Positions 45,477 to 55,027 of a DNA stretch of 64,000 nt are shown here, piece after piece. The translations under genes and the position numbers were made by a program. Position 1 is the stretch's first letter; every line of letters begins with the position of its first letter. Origin of the DNA: JACCYU01 sp050740315 (lineage in GTDB: Bacteria > Pseudomonadota > Gammaproteobacteria > JACCYU01); assembly GCA_050740315.1 (NCBI GenBank), contig JBOIDC010000009.1, forward strand, positions 1 to 64,000. Direction: 5' to 3'. The notes under the pieces are model-generated. The model made no database searches. It was not told the DNA's origin and worked only from the letters and a program-made list of their open reading frames with translations.

Positions 45477-48286
45477 GGGCTCGGTGCGTGACCCGCGCGC
45501 TTTGCCAGCGCCTCGAACGCCCAGGCATCGACCCAGCAGCGGGCGGTGTCCAGACTCAGCTTGCCGCCTTCGAGCCGGATAAGCTCGTGGCCCACGATCT
45601 TGCGCAGGCGGTTGAGTGCCGTGGAAAAGGCGTTGCGCGCCGCATCGGCCTCATCGTCCGGCCACAACGCGTCGAGCATGCGAGCCTCAGTTACTTCCCG
45701 GCCGCCCAACGCGATCAGCGCCTGCAATATCTGCAACGGCCGGCGCGGCGGCTTGCGGCCGAAGGTCACGGGCACGCCGTGCTTTACCAACCGGAACGAA
45801 CCGAGTGTGTAGACCTTGAGCGCCCAGGGCCATGCCTCCAGATGCGCAGGCGGTGCGTTTCCGGCAACGCCCGGGTTGGCCGCCAGAATCTTGCGCGCGT
45901 AGTCGGGCTCCACGTCGTATTCCAGCGCCCGCGCCGCGAACAACCGCAAGGGTCCGGGGGCATAACCCATATGCAAAAGGGTCTGTGCCCGCATCAGATT
46001 CATTGCCTCTTGTAAGGCTTGTTTGGCCGCCTCGGCCGAAAGGTGCTGGCAGGCATACAGGGCCTGGGTAATCAGTCTGCTCGTCTCCAGCCAGCGCGAA
46101 CCCAGGCGATTAACCCAGCTGGTCGCAGCATCCAGCGCCTCGGCCGCATGCGCGCTTCCCTTGATGACCTCCAACAGCGCTACGGTAGTGAGCGCCCAGG
46201 CTTGCATGAAGGGGCTGCCGGCGCGCTCGGCCGCAGCCAGCGCCTCGCGCGCGTGGTGCATGGCCTGCTCGCTATCGCTCTGCTCCAGGGCAATGTCCGC
46301 GCAGAGCCGATGATAGTAATGCGCGCCGTACGGGCCCTGTATCGCGGGATCATGTTCCAGCCGGTCGCGCGCCCGCAGGGCGCCTTGCAGGTCGCCGTGC
46401 GGAAGCCGTGCAAGGCCGCCCCACGTGTACAGAATGACATCCCACGTAAACAGACCCAGTTCATGCGCCTGGTCGATCGAAGCCTGAAAGATGGCGGCCG
46501 CGCGCAACGAATCTCCAGTTGCGTACGCGTAAAGCCCCCTCACCAGGTCAGTCAGGATCATGACGAAGGGATCATCGACCGGGTTCGCCAGTAACCGTTC
46601 AAGGTGCTGAATCCGCCGGGCGGCTTTCGGCACCTCGTCGTGTGTCAGCTCCAGAAACGCGACCCGCGCGTGCGCGTCCACTTGGAGACGCAGATCGTTC
46701 GAGGCGTCGGCCAGGGTCAGCGCCCGTGCGATCCATTCGCGCATTCTGGGGTGGGCGGGATTACGCCAGTGGAGGGCGCCGACCGCGTTCAGCAAGACCT
46801 CACATTCCAGCGCCGGCGCAGGCGCTTCGGCGTTCAGCAGCGCCTCCAGCTGGTCGATCCAGGGATCGTAGCGGCGGTAGTCATCCCAGGTGAAGCGGAT
46901 CCCCCGGCACACCCCGCACCAGGCGCGGTAAATCCCCTCCACTTGCCCGATCTCTTTGAACCTGTGGTACGCCCGCTCCATCCACATCTGGCTTTCCGTC
47001 GCCGACTCGAAGAGCCGGCAGGCGCCCTGCCAGTAGGCCAGCCACGGCTTCGCATCGAATGCCTCGTCCGGGAACTGGGCGAGCCATTGCCCCACCAGGC
47101 GGTGTCGGCCGTGATTGATCAGTTCGGTGGCATGCTGAGACAGCAGCTCTCCCAGCTGTAACCAGCGCCGGGCGGTCGCGAGCAGATCCAGCGCCGACTC
47201 GATCTGCCCATCGCGCGCAAGCAAACCGGCCGCGCGGACCTGCAATTCGGCCAGCGCCTCCGGCCCATGGGTGCGCGCCAGCTCTTTGAGCAGATACTCG
47301 CGAAACAGCGGATGAAACTCGTAGGCGACGGTCGCGCCGTCGTAGCGCGTGGTGAAGGTGTTGCGCCGGTGCAGGCGGCCGAGCAGTTCGCCGGCCGCTT
47401 CAAAGCCCGTGAGTTCGGCCGCCAGCGTTGGTTTGATGACGGGCAGCAGGGCGCTCTCGGTGAGAAAGCGGGCGTCCTGCGCTGCGAGCCGTGACTGGAT
47501 CTCGCCCGCGAAGTAGTCGAACACGGCATCGAGACCGGGCGATTCCAGTTGCCTTATATCGGCGCGACCCAGCCGGGCCCACTCCGAATACAGCACCAGC
47601 CCGGCGGCCCAGCCCCGGTTGGTGGCGAGCCAGTGCCCGAATTCGGCGCCATCGCTCACATCGTGGCCGCGCAGCCTTAGCAGCGCGAGCGCCTCGTCCT
47701 GGTTGAAGCCGAGTTCCGCCTGCTTGAGAATTGCGAGCTGCTGGTTGGCCTGCAAACGCATGTACGCGGGTGGCGGGAGATGGCGGCTGATGATGATAAT
47801 GCGGCAGTCTGCCGGCAACTCGTTGACCGCCACCTGCATGACCTGATGCAGCGCGGCTTCCTCGGGCAACTCCTGGTAGTTATCGAATACCAGTACCGCG
47901 CGCTCCGGCAGGGCTGCGCCCATGTTTGTGAAGAAGCTGCGCGCGAAGGCGGTGAGACCGCGCGCGTATTCGGGGCTGTAGCGGGGCATATCCGCCGGCT
48001 CGGGCGCGGCGAGCTGCGCGGCCGACACGCTTAGATAGTGAAAGAAGGTGGCGATGTCTTCATCGCGCTCGTCCACCTGATACCACAAGACCTCACGGCC
48101 GCGCAGGTAGCCCGATACCAGCGAGGTCTTGCCAAAACCGGCCGGCGCTGCCACCCACACGACGGCATGTTCGGCCAGCAGGTCATCCAGCAATGCATGC
48201 AAACGCTCGCGCGCCAGCGGCCTGGCGAGCCGCGGCGGCGTGATCTTCGCCGCGCTGCGCCGCGCCACGGCGGTCGTGGCAGCCAA
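45473..48286 (-). CDS. Large ATP-binding transcriptional regulator (LAL/MalT-like, winged helix), BTAD in next frame
   Basis: A 937-residue signal-transducing NTPase regulator. The N-terminus has a Walker A loop APAGFGKT (47-54) and a Walker B-like VLVFDNYQELP. A long helical TPR-like region runs from about 330 to 800. A winged-helix domain follows near 830-910 (LKVYTLGSFRLVKHGVPVTFGRKPPRRPLQILQAL). The BTAD domain is in the overlapping frame 45081-45476. The start is TTG, but with a strong GGGAGG site 7 bases before it. It converges with the serine-cycle operon, so control of C1 genes is possible but unproven. Confidence 0.82.
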   Translation of the reverse strand: MAATTAVARRSAAKITPPRLARPLARERLHALLDDLLAEHAVVWVAAPAGFGKTSLVSGYLRGREVLWYQVDERDEDIATFFHYLSVSAAQLAAPEPADMPRYSPEYARGLTAFARSFFTNMGAALPERAVLVFDNYQELPEEAALHQVMQVAVNELPADCRIIIISRHLPPPAYMRLQANQQLAILKQAELGFNQDEALALLRLRGHDVSDGAEFGHWLATNRGWAAGLVLYSEWARLGRADIRQLESPGLDAVFDYFAGEIQSRLAAQDARFLTESALLPVIKPTLAAELTGFEAAGELLGRLHRRNTFTTRYDGATVAYEFHPLFREYLLKELARTHGPEALAELQVRAAGLLARDGQIESALDLLATARRWLQLGELLSQHATELINHGRHRLVGQWLAQFPDEAFDAKPWLAYWQGACRLFESATESQMWMERAYHRFKEIGQVEGIYRAWCGVCRGIRFTWDDYRRYDPWIDQLEALLNAEAPAPALECEVLLNAVGALHWRNPAHPRMREWIARALTLADASNDLRLQVDAHARVAFLELTHDEVPKAARRIQHLERLLANPVDDPFVMILTDLVRGLYAYATGDSLRAAAIFQASIDQAHELGLFTWDVILYTWGGLARLPHGDLQGALRARDRLEHDPAIQGPYGAHYYHRLCADIALEQSDSEQAMHHAREALAAAERAGSPFMQAWALTTVALLEVIKGSAHAAEALDAATSWVNRLGSRWLETSRLITQALYACQHLSAEAAKQALQEAMNLMRAQTLLHMGYAPGPLRLFAARALEYDVEPDYARKILAANPGVAGNAPPAHLEAWPWALKVYTLGSFRLVKHGVPVTFGRKPPRRPLQILQALIALGGREVTEARMLDALWPDDEADAARNAFSTALNRLRKIVGHELIRLEGGKLSLDTARCWVDAWAFEALAKRAGHAPSP

Positions 48287-48370
48287 GACAGACCTCCCGG
48301 ATCAAGAAACCTGCCTTAAGTCTAACTCATCGTCGCCTCTACAAAGCTGTCTCTCAACCACGCGCATCGC

Positions 48371-49258
48371 TTACCAGTAAGGTACGGGCGCGGGCGGCGG
48401 TGCGCCACAGGCGCAAGCGCCGGTCCCGCCGGCACAGTCGAACATATGCCCGCAGTCCGCGCAGCGGCGCCAGAACGCATTCGTGTGCAGCGGTGACCAC
48501 ACACTGGTAATGCCGCCGTCACCGAGCCCATTCTCCGCCTGAAAGAACCGCGTCATGGCGTGCTTGTGCGCATGGCTGGCGCTGCTGTACATGGCGCGCG
48601 AATGCTCGGGACTCTCCCAGGCGGCGACGGTAAACATGCGGTCGCCCCCCGTGGCCGTCAGCGCGCTGATGAATCCCGGCAGCTTGAGCATTTCTTTAAG
48701 AACCTCCCGCCCTTGCTCGCGGATGGCATTGGTCTCCTCGTCGGAACGCGCCATCAGGCAGGTCGTACTCAACGCGCCCGGCCTGGACAGATTGCCCGAC
48801 TGTACATAGGTGCTGCTGCCGAAGGCGAACGGGCCGAGGCGCTGCGGCTGGACGTTGACCTTGAGCCCGAGTTGCTCCGGTACGGCGCGCGAGTCGAAGT
48901 AGCCGGTCACCGAGGCGAGCTTGTTACCGTCCGGTTCCATGATGTCCACGCCGGGCAGGTCCACGGTGCGCCCGGCCGGCGGCAAGCCGTTGAACGCGCC
49001 CGTGTTGGTGCCAAGCATGCGCCATTCGGCGGCAAGGACGCCGTCGCCCGTGGCCGCTATTCGCCCGACCTCGAAACGCAGATCGGGAAACGCCGTCCAT
49101 AAGCCCGTCGCATACGCGGCGATTTGCCCGCCCCGCAGGTTGTCGCCCGCCGTGGGATCGCAATAGGCGCCGCTGCCGGTGAAACAGGCCACAATGCCGG
49201 CGGCGTCGCGGCGGTTCCAGGCATCGAAATAGTCTTGTGCTGCCTTGGGGGTAATCAT
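48371..49258 (-). CDS. SnoaL-like protein with ABM-like middle and C-terminal zinc-knuckle
   Basis: A 295-residue protein in three parts. Residues 1-135 resemble a SnoaL/NTF2-like domain (AAQDYFDAWNRRDAAGIVACFTGSGAYCDP, TAFPDLRFEVGRIAA). The middle (about 165-250) looks like a dimeric alpha-beta barrel stress or monooxygenase domain (REVLKEMLKLPGFISALTATGGDRMFTVAAWES). The end is Cys-rich (CADC, then C, then CAC) and probably binds zinc. The ATG at 49258 has a GAGGAAA site; an upstream frame is ignored. I do not know its function. Confidence 0.7.
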   Translation of the reverse strand: MITPKAAQDYFDAWNRRDAAGIVACFTGSGAYCDPTAGDNLRGGQIAAYATGLWTAFPDLRFEVGRIAATGDGVLAAEWRMLGTNTGAFNGLPPAGRTVDLPGVDIMEPDGNKLASVTGYFDSRAVPEQLGLKVNVQPQRLGPFAFGSSTYVQSGNLSRPGALSTTCLMARSDEETNAIREQGREVLKEMLKLPGFISALTATGGDRMFTVAAWESPEHSRAMYSSASHAHKHAMTRFFQAENGLGDGGITSVWSPLHTNAFWRRCADCGHMFDCAGGTGACACGAPPPAPVPYW

Positions 49259-49377
49259 GATGGTTTCCTCGTGTAGCGTTCGCCGCCTTGTTCGCGGGTG
49301 AAAAATCGCTCGGCGCGCGAATCCGGTAGTAATCCAGCCATGCGCGGCGGCCACGCGCAAGAGATCGGTGTCGAAAA

Positions 49378-50118
49378 TCATGGATCGGCGCGTGTAGCAG
49401 CCTCGCGCTGCGGCATCTGCGGTTTCGATTCCATCTGCGGCGTTTTGGCGCCGATTTTGCCGGAGTAGATAATGAACTTGAATGGATCGAACTCTTGGTA
49501 TTTCTCCATGAGCTTCAGGTAGGTCAGTCGTTCGACGTCATCCAGGGACTCGCTTCCCGCGAATCTATCCCTTGCCCAGTCAAGCGCGGTCGCGGCGAGT
49601 TCGTACTTCCCTTCGGCAATCATCCGCTGCGTAGCTTCGACCAGCTGTGACTCCGACACGCCCAGGTAGTCGACGAGAATGGATCCCCGATCGGCCTGGC
49701 TCAGATAATCGACACCCTGCAGATCCGGTTGCCAGTAACCCACGTTCTGGTCGTAGATTCGATTGATGACGTTCTCGCGCATCACGATGTAGGGGATGTG
49801 AACAGCGGGGTCGCCGGTGACGAGTCCCGGGGGGATGAGATTGGCTTGTTGAATAGAGGCCCGGTCGGCCCCGCGCCGAATCGCGGCAAGAACCTGGTCG
49901 CGCAACCACGCCAGAGATGTCTTCAGCTCCGTCAGCATATCCGGAGAGGAGAACAGGCGAGTCAGCGGCTCGTGGCCGTGGAGCAGATGGCGCGGATTTT
50001 TCTGCGCCACCACGTCGATCGCATCCAGCAGCCCTTGCAGATTTCCCTCTTCGACAAAAGGGGCGCCGAGGTAGGGCATGATGAAGTCGCCGACAAACAT
50101 CACGCCGTCATCGGGCAT
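49378..50118 (-). CDS. Metallo-beta-lactamase-fold hydrolase, N-terminally truncated
   Basis: A 246-residue C-terminal part of an MBL-fold protein of the alkylsulfatase-like type. It starts inside the MBL fold (PDDGVMFVGDFIMPYLG, then a metal His in HLLHGHEPL) and ends in a helical dimerisation-like domain (YLGVSESQLVEATQRMIAEGKYELAATALDWA). The same frame stays open upstream for 46 more codons (50119-50256), which still read like MBL sequence (GSGETDDALFIY) but have no start and end at a TAA. The HxHxDH zinc motif is missing. This is probably a decaying gene or a frameshifted one. Confidence 0.6.
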   Translation of the reverse strand: MPDDGVMFVGDFIMPYLGAPFVEEGNLQGLLDAIDVVAQKNPRHLLHGHEPLTRLFSSPDMLTELKTSLAWLRDQVLAAIRRGADRASIQQANLIPPGLVTGDPAVHIPYIVMRENVINRIYDQNVGYWQPDLQGVDYLSQADRGSILVDYLGVSESQLVEATQRMIAEGKYELAATALDWARDRFAGSESLDDVERLTYLKLMEKYQEFDPFKFIIYSGKIGAKTPQMESKPQMPQREAATRADP

Positions 50119-50400
50119 ATAAATGAACAGCGCATCATCAGTTTCTCCGCTTCCATGAACGCTTGCGCAGTGGGCGCCGTGGGCGGGGTGAAGTCCGCGC
50201 CCCTGATCCAGGCTGCCGCTTTTATCGATGATGCATGTTCTTTCGTGTTCATGGCGTTACCGCGCCGCGCTTCCCGGGCTTTCAAAAATGCTGCACCGGT
50301 ACCGCGCAAGAGTTTCGTGAGTACATGAGTCGGCTGCAAAATGCCCTGCGGCCGGGCCTGCGCCGGTCCCGTCCGACACAGGCTCTATCTGAACCAACGT

Positions 50401-50772
50401 TCAGTTCCGATCCATAACAAGCTCGATCCCTTCAACGACCTCTTCGCGCGCCGGCTGGTAGGCCTGTTTGAAGCTCCCGGCCCACAGCAGGTTTTTGCCG
50501 GCGGCCGGCCGCGTTACGGCGACCCCGGAAGGTGAACCGTCATACGCCTGCTCGAACCGACCCGCCCAGATCAGCGCATCCTGCGGTCTGGAACCCGAAT
50601 TCGCCGACGGGCTGAATTGCTGATCACGAGTGGCTCCAGCGCTGTAGGCGCTGTCGAAATGCCCGGCCCAGATGGGCTGATGATCACCGGCCACGCTGGC
50701 CTGACCGCCGGCCGCCATCAACGTGGCGCTCAGGATAGCGATCGTGTTCAGTTTGGTGCGATTGGTCTTCAT
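50401..50772 (-). CDS. Small exported protein with three WAGxF-type repeats
   Basis: A 123-residue protein that I do not recognise. The N-terminus is a signal peptide (NTIAILSATLMAAGGQASVAG). The mature part has three copies of a motif of about 11 residues: IWAGHFDSAYS, IWAGRFEQAYD and LWAGSFKQAYQ, spaced 35 to 40 residues apart with polar linkers. Cysteines are absent. The ATG at 50772 has a GAGGAG site. Aromatic Trp-Phe-Tyr repeats could bind carbohydrate or membranes, but this is only a guess. Confidence 0.7.
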   Translation of the reverse strand: MKTNRTKLNTIAILSATLMAAGGQASVAGDHQPIWAGHFDSAYSAGATRDQQFSPSANSGSRPQDALIWAGRFEQAYDGSPSGVAVTRPAAGKNLLWAGSFKQAYQPAREEVVEGIELVMDRN

Positions 50773-51011
50773 GGTGTGTCTCCTCAAGTCATGGTTGAAC
50801 GATCTATCGAGCAGCATTTGCTCGATGGGGCCATGCTAAGGGGTCACCAGTTACCGATAGCGCACCGATCGGAAGATCGGATATCGGCTTGTATGTCGCT
50901 GTTTAGTTGGTATTTACGGGAGAGGCGAGGGCAATCGGTAACCCGGCTGGCGCGCATCTTCGCGCCACCCGCCGCCGATGATGAAACGCCCGTAGACGGT
51001 TACCGATTGCG

Positions 51012-51557
51012 TTACGGTGATACGACCTTCGGTGCGAGTCTTTCGCGAAGCGTTTCCGCATCGAAGACGTTGTTGGCGCCCGCTTGCCGTTTTTTGATGA
51101 GCGCGATGGTCGCGGTGGCGATCAGGTCACGCGAGGGTTCGACGCCTATCGGGTAGGCGTAATCGACGCCGGGACGCCCGTAATCCCGTCTGTAATAGCG
51201 AACGATCGGCGTGCGCACGCCCATGCCTGCCGCCGGCCCCACGCCGAACTGCGGCATCAGGTAAGCCGGTTCGATATTGACCAGCTGGCCGGCCGCGTTC
51301 GGCGCCACGACAAAGTATTCGTGCCCGGACGCCAGCGTGATTTCGGCCGCGCGCAACAGCAGTTGATCCCACAGCATCTGCGCCGAAGTCGCGGCGTTGC
51401 CAGAGACCGTGATGCGATACTCGCCCGCGCCGACCTGCTCGTCGCTATAGCCGTAGCCGCCATCGATCGATGCCTGGTAGGGCGTGGGTTTGAAGGTCGC
51501 GCAGCCGGCGAACGTTATGACGACAAAGGTCAAAATGTGGAACGCCCAGTATTTCAT
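51012..51557 (-). CDS. Small outer-envelope lipoprotein (CC0125/CC1285-like)
   Basis: A 181-residue lipoprotein. The signal peptide ends in the lipobox FAGC (Cys19). The mature part begins PTPYQASIDGGYGYSDEQVGAGEYRITVSGNAATSAQ, a segment that matches a family of uncharacterised proteobacterial lipoproteins with DQLLLRAAEITLASGHEYF. The C-terminal part is rich in Tyr and Arg (VRYYRRDYGRPG). Function is unknown. Confidence 0.72.
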   Translation of the reverse strand: MKYWAFHILTFVVITFAGCATFKPTPYQASIDGGYGYSDEQVGAGEYRITVSGNAATSAQMLWDQLLLRAAEITLASGHEYFVVAPNAAGQLVNIEPAYLMPQFGVGPAAGMGVRTPIVRYYRRDYGRPGVDYAYPIGVEPSRDLIATATIALIKKRQAGANNVFDAETLRERLAPKVVSP

Positions 51558-51670
51558 GACGGCTCCGAGCTCTATACAGCCTGATAAATGTGAAAACGCG
51601 CGCCGATCACCGTCGCCGCATACATCAAATTCAGACCACCGAGCTTGCGTTATGCTCCGTCTTTACGCGC

Positions 51671-54385
51671 TCATGCTCCCTTGTCGCTCCACCCTTGGCT
51701 CAGAAATAGTTTTCGATCGTCAGAATCCAGTACCTGCGCGCAAGATTCCCAGTCCACGTGTGTCACGTTGTGATAGCGGACGTTGTATGGATGCTCTTCA
51801 GGAACGGCGTCTATGGTTTGTCGCGCATGCTCAAGCTCGCCCAGCGCCACATCGATCCACACATCCTCCAGCACATCCGGCAACTGGCCGAAAAGGCTGG
51901 TGATATTTTCCAGTCGCTCGGACAGCAGCTGGTGCACGCGATCCTCGACCGAGCCGGCATAGCGCAGATTGTGAATATCCACTGTGTCGCGAAGCTGGCC
52001 GATGCGCTGAATGCGCCCCTTGCGTTGCTCAAGACGTGATGGGTTCCACGGAAGATCGAGGTTGATCAACGTACCGAGCCGCTGCAGATTAAGCCCTTCG
52101 GACGCGGCATCCGTGCCCAGCAGAATCCGCAGTTTGCCATCTCTCACACGCGCCTTTACGTCGTCTCTGGCGATACGGGTGAAGACGCGGCCTCGCATGA
52201 CGCCGGACTTTGCCGCACCGGCGTAGATCCCGATATCCTCCAGCGGCAGCTCCTGCGTCAACTGGTTTGCGAGCCACCATACTGAATCAAAGTATTGGCT
52301 GAAGACAATGCAGCCGAGGGCCAGCCAGCCTTCGTCCAGCAGTTGGCGCCGTATTACGGCGTACTTCGGATCACGCTCCTGATTCGCTTCTAGGGTCTGC
52401 ATGAACCGCGTCAGAATCGCGCGCTCATCGGCAGTGAGGGTGCGCAGTCGGCTGAGCGTCTCCTCGTCGTCTTCTACGTCATCAAGGTTTTCCCAGTCGC
52501 CCAGCATTTTTTCCACGGTTCGCCGACCCGCCTCCATGGTGCTGCCCACCCTGCGCAGCAATAAGGTACGGAAAAAACCAGTATTCGCGCGTTGTGCCAA
52601 CAATCGACAGAATCCCTCGGCAAGCGCATAAGCATCTTGCAGAAAGGGCGGAAGCCGAACGGCGTCTTCGGCGCGCTCGCCGTGCAGGCGAACACGCACC
52701 GGCTTCAAGTAGGGCTCCCCCGTCTCGGGATCGATGCTGGTTTCAAGATACTTGCGCGTCCGCCTGATGATGTGCCGAATGAAAGGATTTGACTGCTCGA
52801 TAAAGCTGCGAAACATGCGCTTTATTCTCGCCTTGTCGGGCGGGCGAAGCCGCTCAAAACTGCCGCCCGGCGCGAGCGCCTCGGCGTCCGTCAGCTTCAG
52901 GCTCCTCCGCAGCGCCCTGTAGTCCGGACCCTCGGCGCCGGGCGGCAGCGGATTGCGCATCCAGTTCCACATCTCCAGCTCGTCTTCGGTCGGCGCCTCC
53001 CTGCCCATCAACAGATTCAACGCGGCTTGTGGTTTGCGCCACCGGCTCCCATAACCGCCCAGCACGGCCTCCGAGCCTCTGGCCAGGGCGTCCAACAGAT
53101 CCCACGCTTCCACCGGATGCAGTTGCACCGGCGTGGCCGTGGCTAACAACAGGCTCTTGGTGCGCCGCGAGATATCGTGAAGAAACTTGAGCAGGTTGTT
53201 GGGCTGCGGTGCGTCGTACTCTCGGCCAGGGGACAGATTGCGGCGGCGCGCGCGGTGGGCCTCGTCCAGAATTACACACTCGAATTCCATGTTCACGAGC
53301 CAGTCGCGAATCTCGGAACCGCTGGTGATAAGCCCGGTGGATACAATGCCCGTGCGCCTTGGGCAACGCCGGATTGCCTCGGGCCCAACGACCGGATATT
53401 CAACACCATTCTCAGCAATCCATCGCATGCCGTCCCACACTGCGGACGGCATGCCGAGAAGATTCCCTAACTCATCCTGCCACTGCCATACGAGCGGCTT
53501 TGGCGCCAGAACCAGTATCGGTTTGTCGCCGATCAAAGCCATGAGTTGAGCCGCCATCGCGAGTTGCAGCGTCTTGCCCAGACCGACCTGATCGGCCAGC
53601 ACAAAGCGTGCGCCGTGCGCGCTTCGATGCGCATCGAAAGCAAGCCTTACAAAGTGCTTTTGATGCTCCCATAACCCGACTTCCTTACGGTAAACCGGCG
53701 ACTCGATAACGGGTGCGGCCTCCAGCGGTCGCGCTCGCCACAGGTCGACCGTCGCGACAATTTCGCGGCGCGACAATCGTTCGATATCCTGGATCACAAA
53801 TTCAGAAAGCGCGACCGCATAAGGAGACTCCCACAAAGCGTCGAACTCCTCCTGCACCCACGCCACCGCCTCGGGCGACTCGTCCTCCCAAAGCAATTCA
53901 TAGTTAAGCCGCCAGGCGCTCAAGGATTCGTTCACGCTGCCCAGAAATGCGCTTTTGCGCCCGTCCGCGAGCGTAATGACGCCCGCCTTGCCATGAATCA
54001 AACCGAACTGCGCATCCGGCAATACGCGCACTGCCAGCTTGCCGGTAGCCAGAAAGTTGTGCAGCCTGTGGAATCGCTTGCTGGCGCCGTCTGGCAGATT
54101 CTCGGGCGCCGCCGCGCACCACTCCCGGCGCATGGCCGCCTGCGCCGCTTGCTGCGCGACCAGCACGTCCTGAGCATCGAGCGCGGAATTGCACACCATG
54201 CGTATCGGACCGGCGACCGATTCCAGCGCCTCACCGGCGACCTCGATAATGGAAGACGAGAAATAGCCAGCGATGCGATCGTAACTTCGCGCACCGGTAA
54301 GCCTGTGATTGAGAAAGCTCGCGTCGAGGCGGGCGCGGCGGGAGGAGAAACGGGTGATCACGAATCGGATAGACGCGCTCGTCAA
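51671..54385 (-). CDS. PLD-like/SNF2-family helicase of an anti-phage operon
   Basis: A 904-residue protein. The N-terminal 200 residues are phospholipase D-like, with a partial HKD motif (LIHGKAGVIT, His131 and Lys133, then GSVNES). The rest is a SNF2-type ATPase: DQVGLGKT (265-272), ILDEAHRARRR, LLLATATPVQ, GTDAASEGLNLQ and RIQRIGQ. Such PLD-helicase fusions occur in defence islands with DUF499, DUF1156 and DUF3780 proteins. Here it is the last gene of that set. The start is TTG in a TTGA overlap with the DUF5615 toxin gene; a GTG at 54361 is an alternative. Confidence 0.85.
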   Translation of the reverse strand: MTSASIRFVITRFSSRRARLDASFLNHRLTGARSYDRIAGYFSSSIIEVAGEALESVAGPIRMVCNSALDAQDVLVAQQAAQAAMRREWCAAAPENLPDGASKRFHRLHNFLATGKLAVRVLPDAQFGLIHGKAGVITLADGRKSAFLGSVNESLSAWRLNYELLWEDESPEAVAWVQEEFDALWESPYAVALSEFVIQDIERLSRREIVATVDLWRARPLEAAPVIESPVYRKEVGLWEHQKHFVRLAFDAHRSAHGARFVLADQVGLGKTLQLAMAAQLMALIGDKPILVLAPKPLVWQWQDELGNLLGMPSAVWDGMRWIAENGVEYPVVGPEAIRRCPRRTGIVSTGLITSGSEIRDWLVNMEFECVILDEAHRARRRNLSPGREYDAPQPNNLLKFLHDISRRTKSLLLATATPVQLHPVEAWDLLDALARGSEAVLGGYGSRWRKPQAALNLLMGREAPTEDELEMWNWMRNPLPPGAEGPDYRALRRSLKLTDAEALAPGGSFERLRPPDKARIKRMFRSFIEQSNPFIRHIIRRTRKYLETSIDPETGEPYLKPVRVRLHGERAEDAVRLPPFLQDAYALAEGFCRLLAQRANTGFFRTLLLRRVGSTMEAGRRTVEKMLGDWENLDDVEDDEETLSRLRTLTADERAILTRFMQTLEANQERDPKYAVIRRQLLDEGWLALGCIVFSQYFDSVWWLANQLTQELPLEDIGIYAGAAKSGVMRGRVFTRIARDDVKARVRDGKLRILLGTDAASEGLNLQRLGTLINLDLPWNPSRLEQRKGRIQRIGQLRDTVDIHNLRYAGSVEDRVHQLLSERLENITSLFGQLPDVLEDVWIDVALGELEHARQTIDAVPEEHPYNVRYHNVTHVDWESCAQVLDSDDRKLFLSQGWSDKGA

Positions 54386-54738
54386 AGAGGGCGTTGCCTG
54401 ACCTGAGATCGATCAGCGACCGTAAACCGCCCCTGGAGAACGATGTTCTTATTGTTAATCAAGCTAAGGATATAGCGTCCCGGCTCCCCGGGATCTTGTG
54501 GAATAAAGCGGAGATATAAGACCCCATGCGGCGGCGGGAGCTTGCGTCTGTATATCAGCTCACCATAGTCGCGATCGAATGTAACCAGCACCCGCTTTTC
54601 TCTGTTTGCCAGTTCCATGACCTGCGTATCACCCGCGCCGGGGCAGTCTTCCATAACGGAGACTACCTCAAGTTTGGCGCTTCGCAGCACTGCCACACTG
54701 GCCGAGGGAATGTTTTCGTTAAGCAGAAAACGAATCAC
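54382..54738 (-). CDS. DUF5615 PIN-like toxin of a toxin-antitoxin pair
   Basis: A 118-residue protein with the DUF5615 PIN-like fold: IRFLLNENIPSASVAVLR, the acidic DTQVMELANREKRVLVTFDRDYGELIYRR, and GVLYLRF. The acidic residues Asp/Glu in NEN and FDRDYGE fit a nuclease site. A DUF433 antitoxin gene lies six bases upstream. Its stop overlaps the start of the PLD-SNF2 gene by four bases, so it is embedded in the defence operon. Confidence 0.85.
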   Translation of the reverse strand: MIRFLLNENIPSASVAVLRSAKLEVVSVMEDCPGAGDTQVMELANREKRVLVTFDRDYGELIYRRKLPPPHGVLYLRFIPQDPGEPGRYILSLINNKNIVLQGRFTVADRSQVRQRPL

Positions 54739-54743
54739 CTTGA

Positions 54744-54986
54744 TCAGGCCTGGACCGAATACAGCGCCTCTTCACTCATGCACTCGGCGGCGAAGGCAAA
54801 AACGGCCTGCAGCGCCTCCCTGGTCAATGTCGGATAGTTTTGCAGCACCTGCTCCTCGGTCCAGCCGTTGGCGAACAGCCCCAAAATGAATTCCACAGAC
54901 AGTCGGGTACCCTTCACGACCGGCTTGCCAAGCAGGACGTCAGGATTCGAGTAAACGTAGTGGTGCCAGTTCATGTTCTTGCTCAT
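54744..54986 (-). CDS. DUF433 antitoxin
   Basis: An 80-residue protein of the DUF433 family, a winged-helix-like antitoxin usually paired with DUF5615 toxins. It shows SNPDVLLGKPVVKGTRLSVEFILGLFANGWTEEQVLQNYPTLTREALQAVFAFA. It is directly followed by the toxin gene. The ATG at 54986 has a weak upstream AAAC context. Pairing with 54382-54738 makes the call firm. Confidence 0.87.
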   Translation of the reverse strand: MSKNMNWHHYVYSNPDVLLGKPVVKGTRLSVEFILGLFANGWTEEQVLQNYPTLTREALQAVFAFAAECMSEEALYSVQA

Positions 54987-55027
54987 ATGTTTGCAAGCGT
55001 AAAGCTTACACTACACGTAACCATTCT

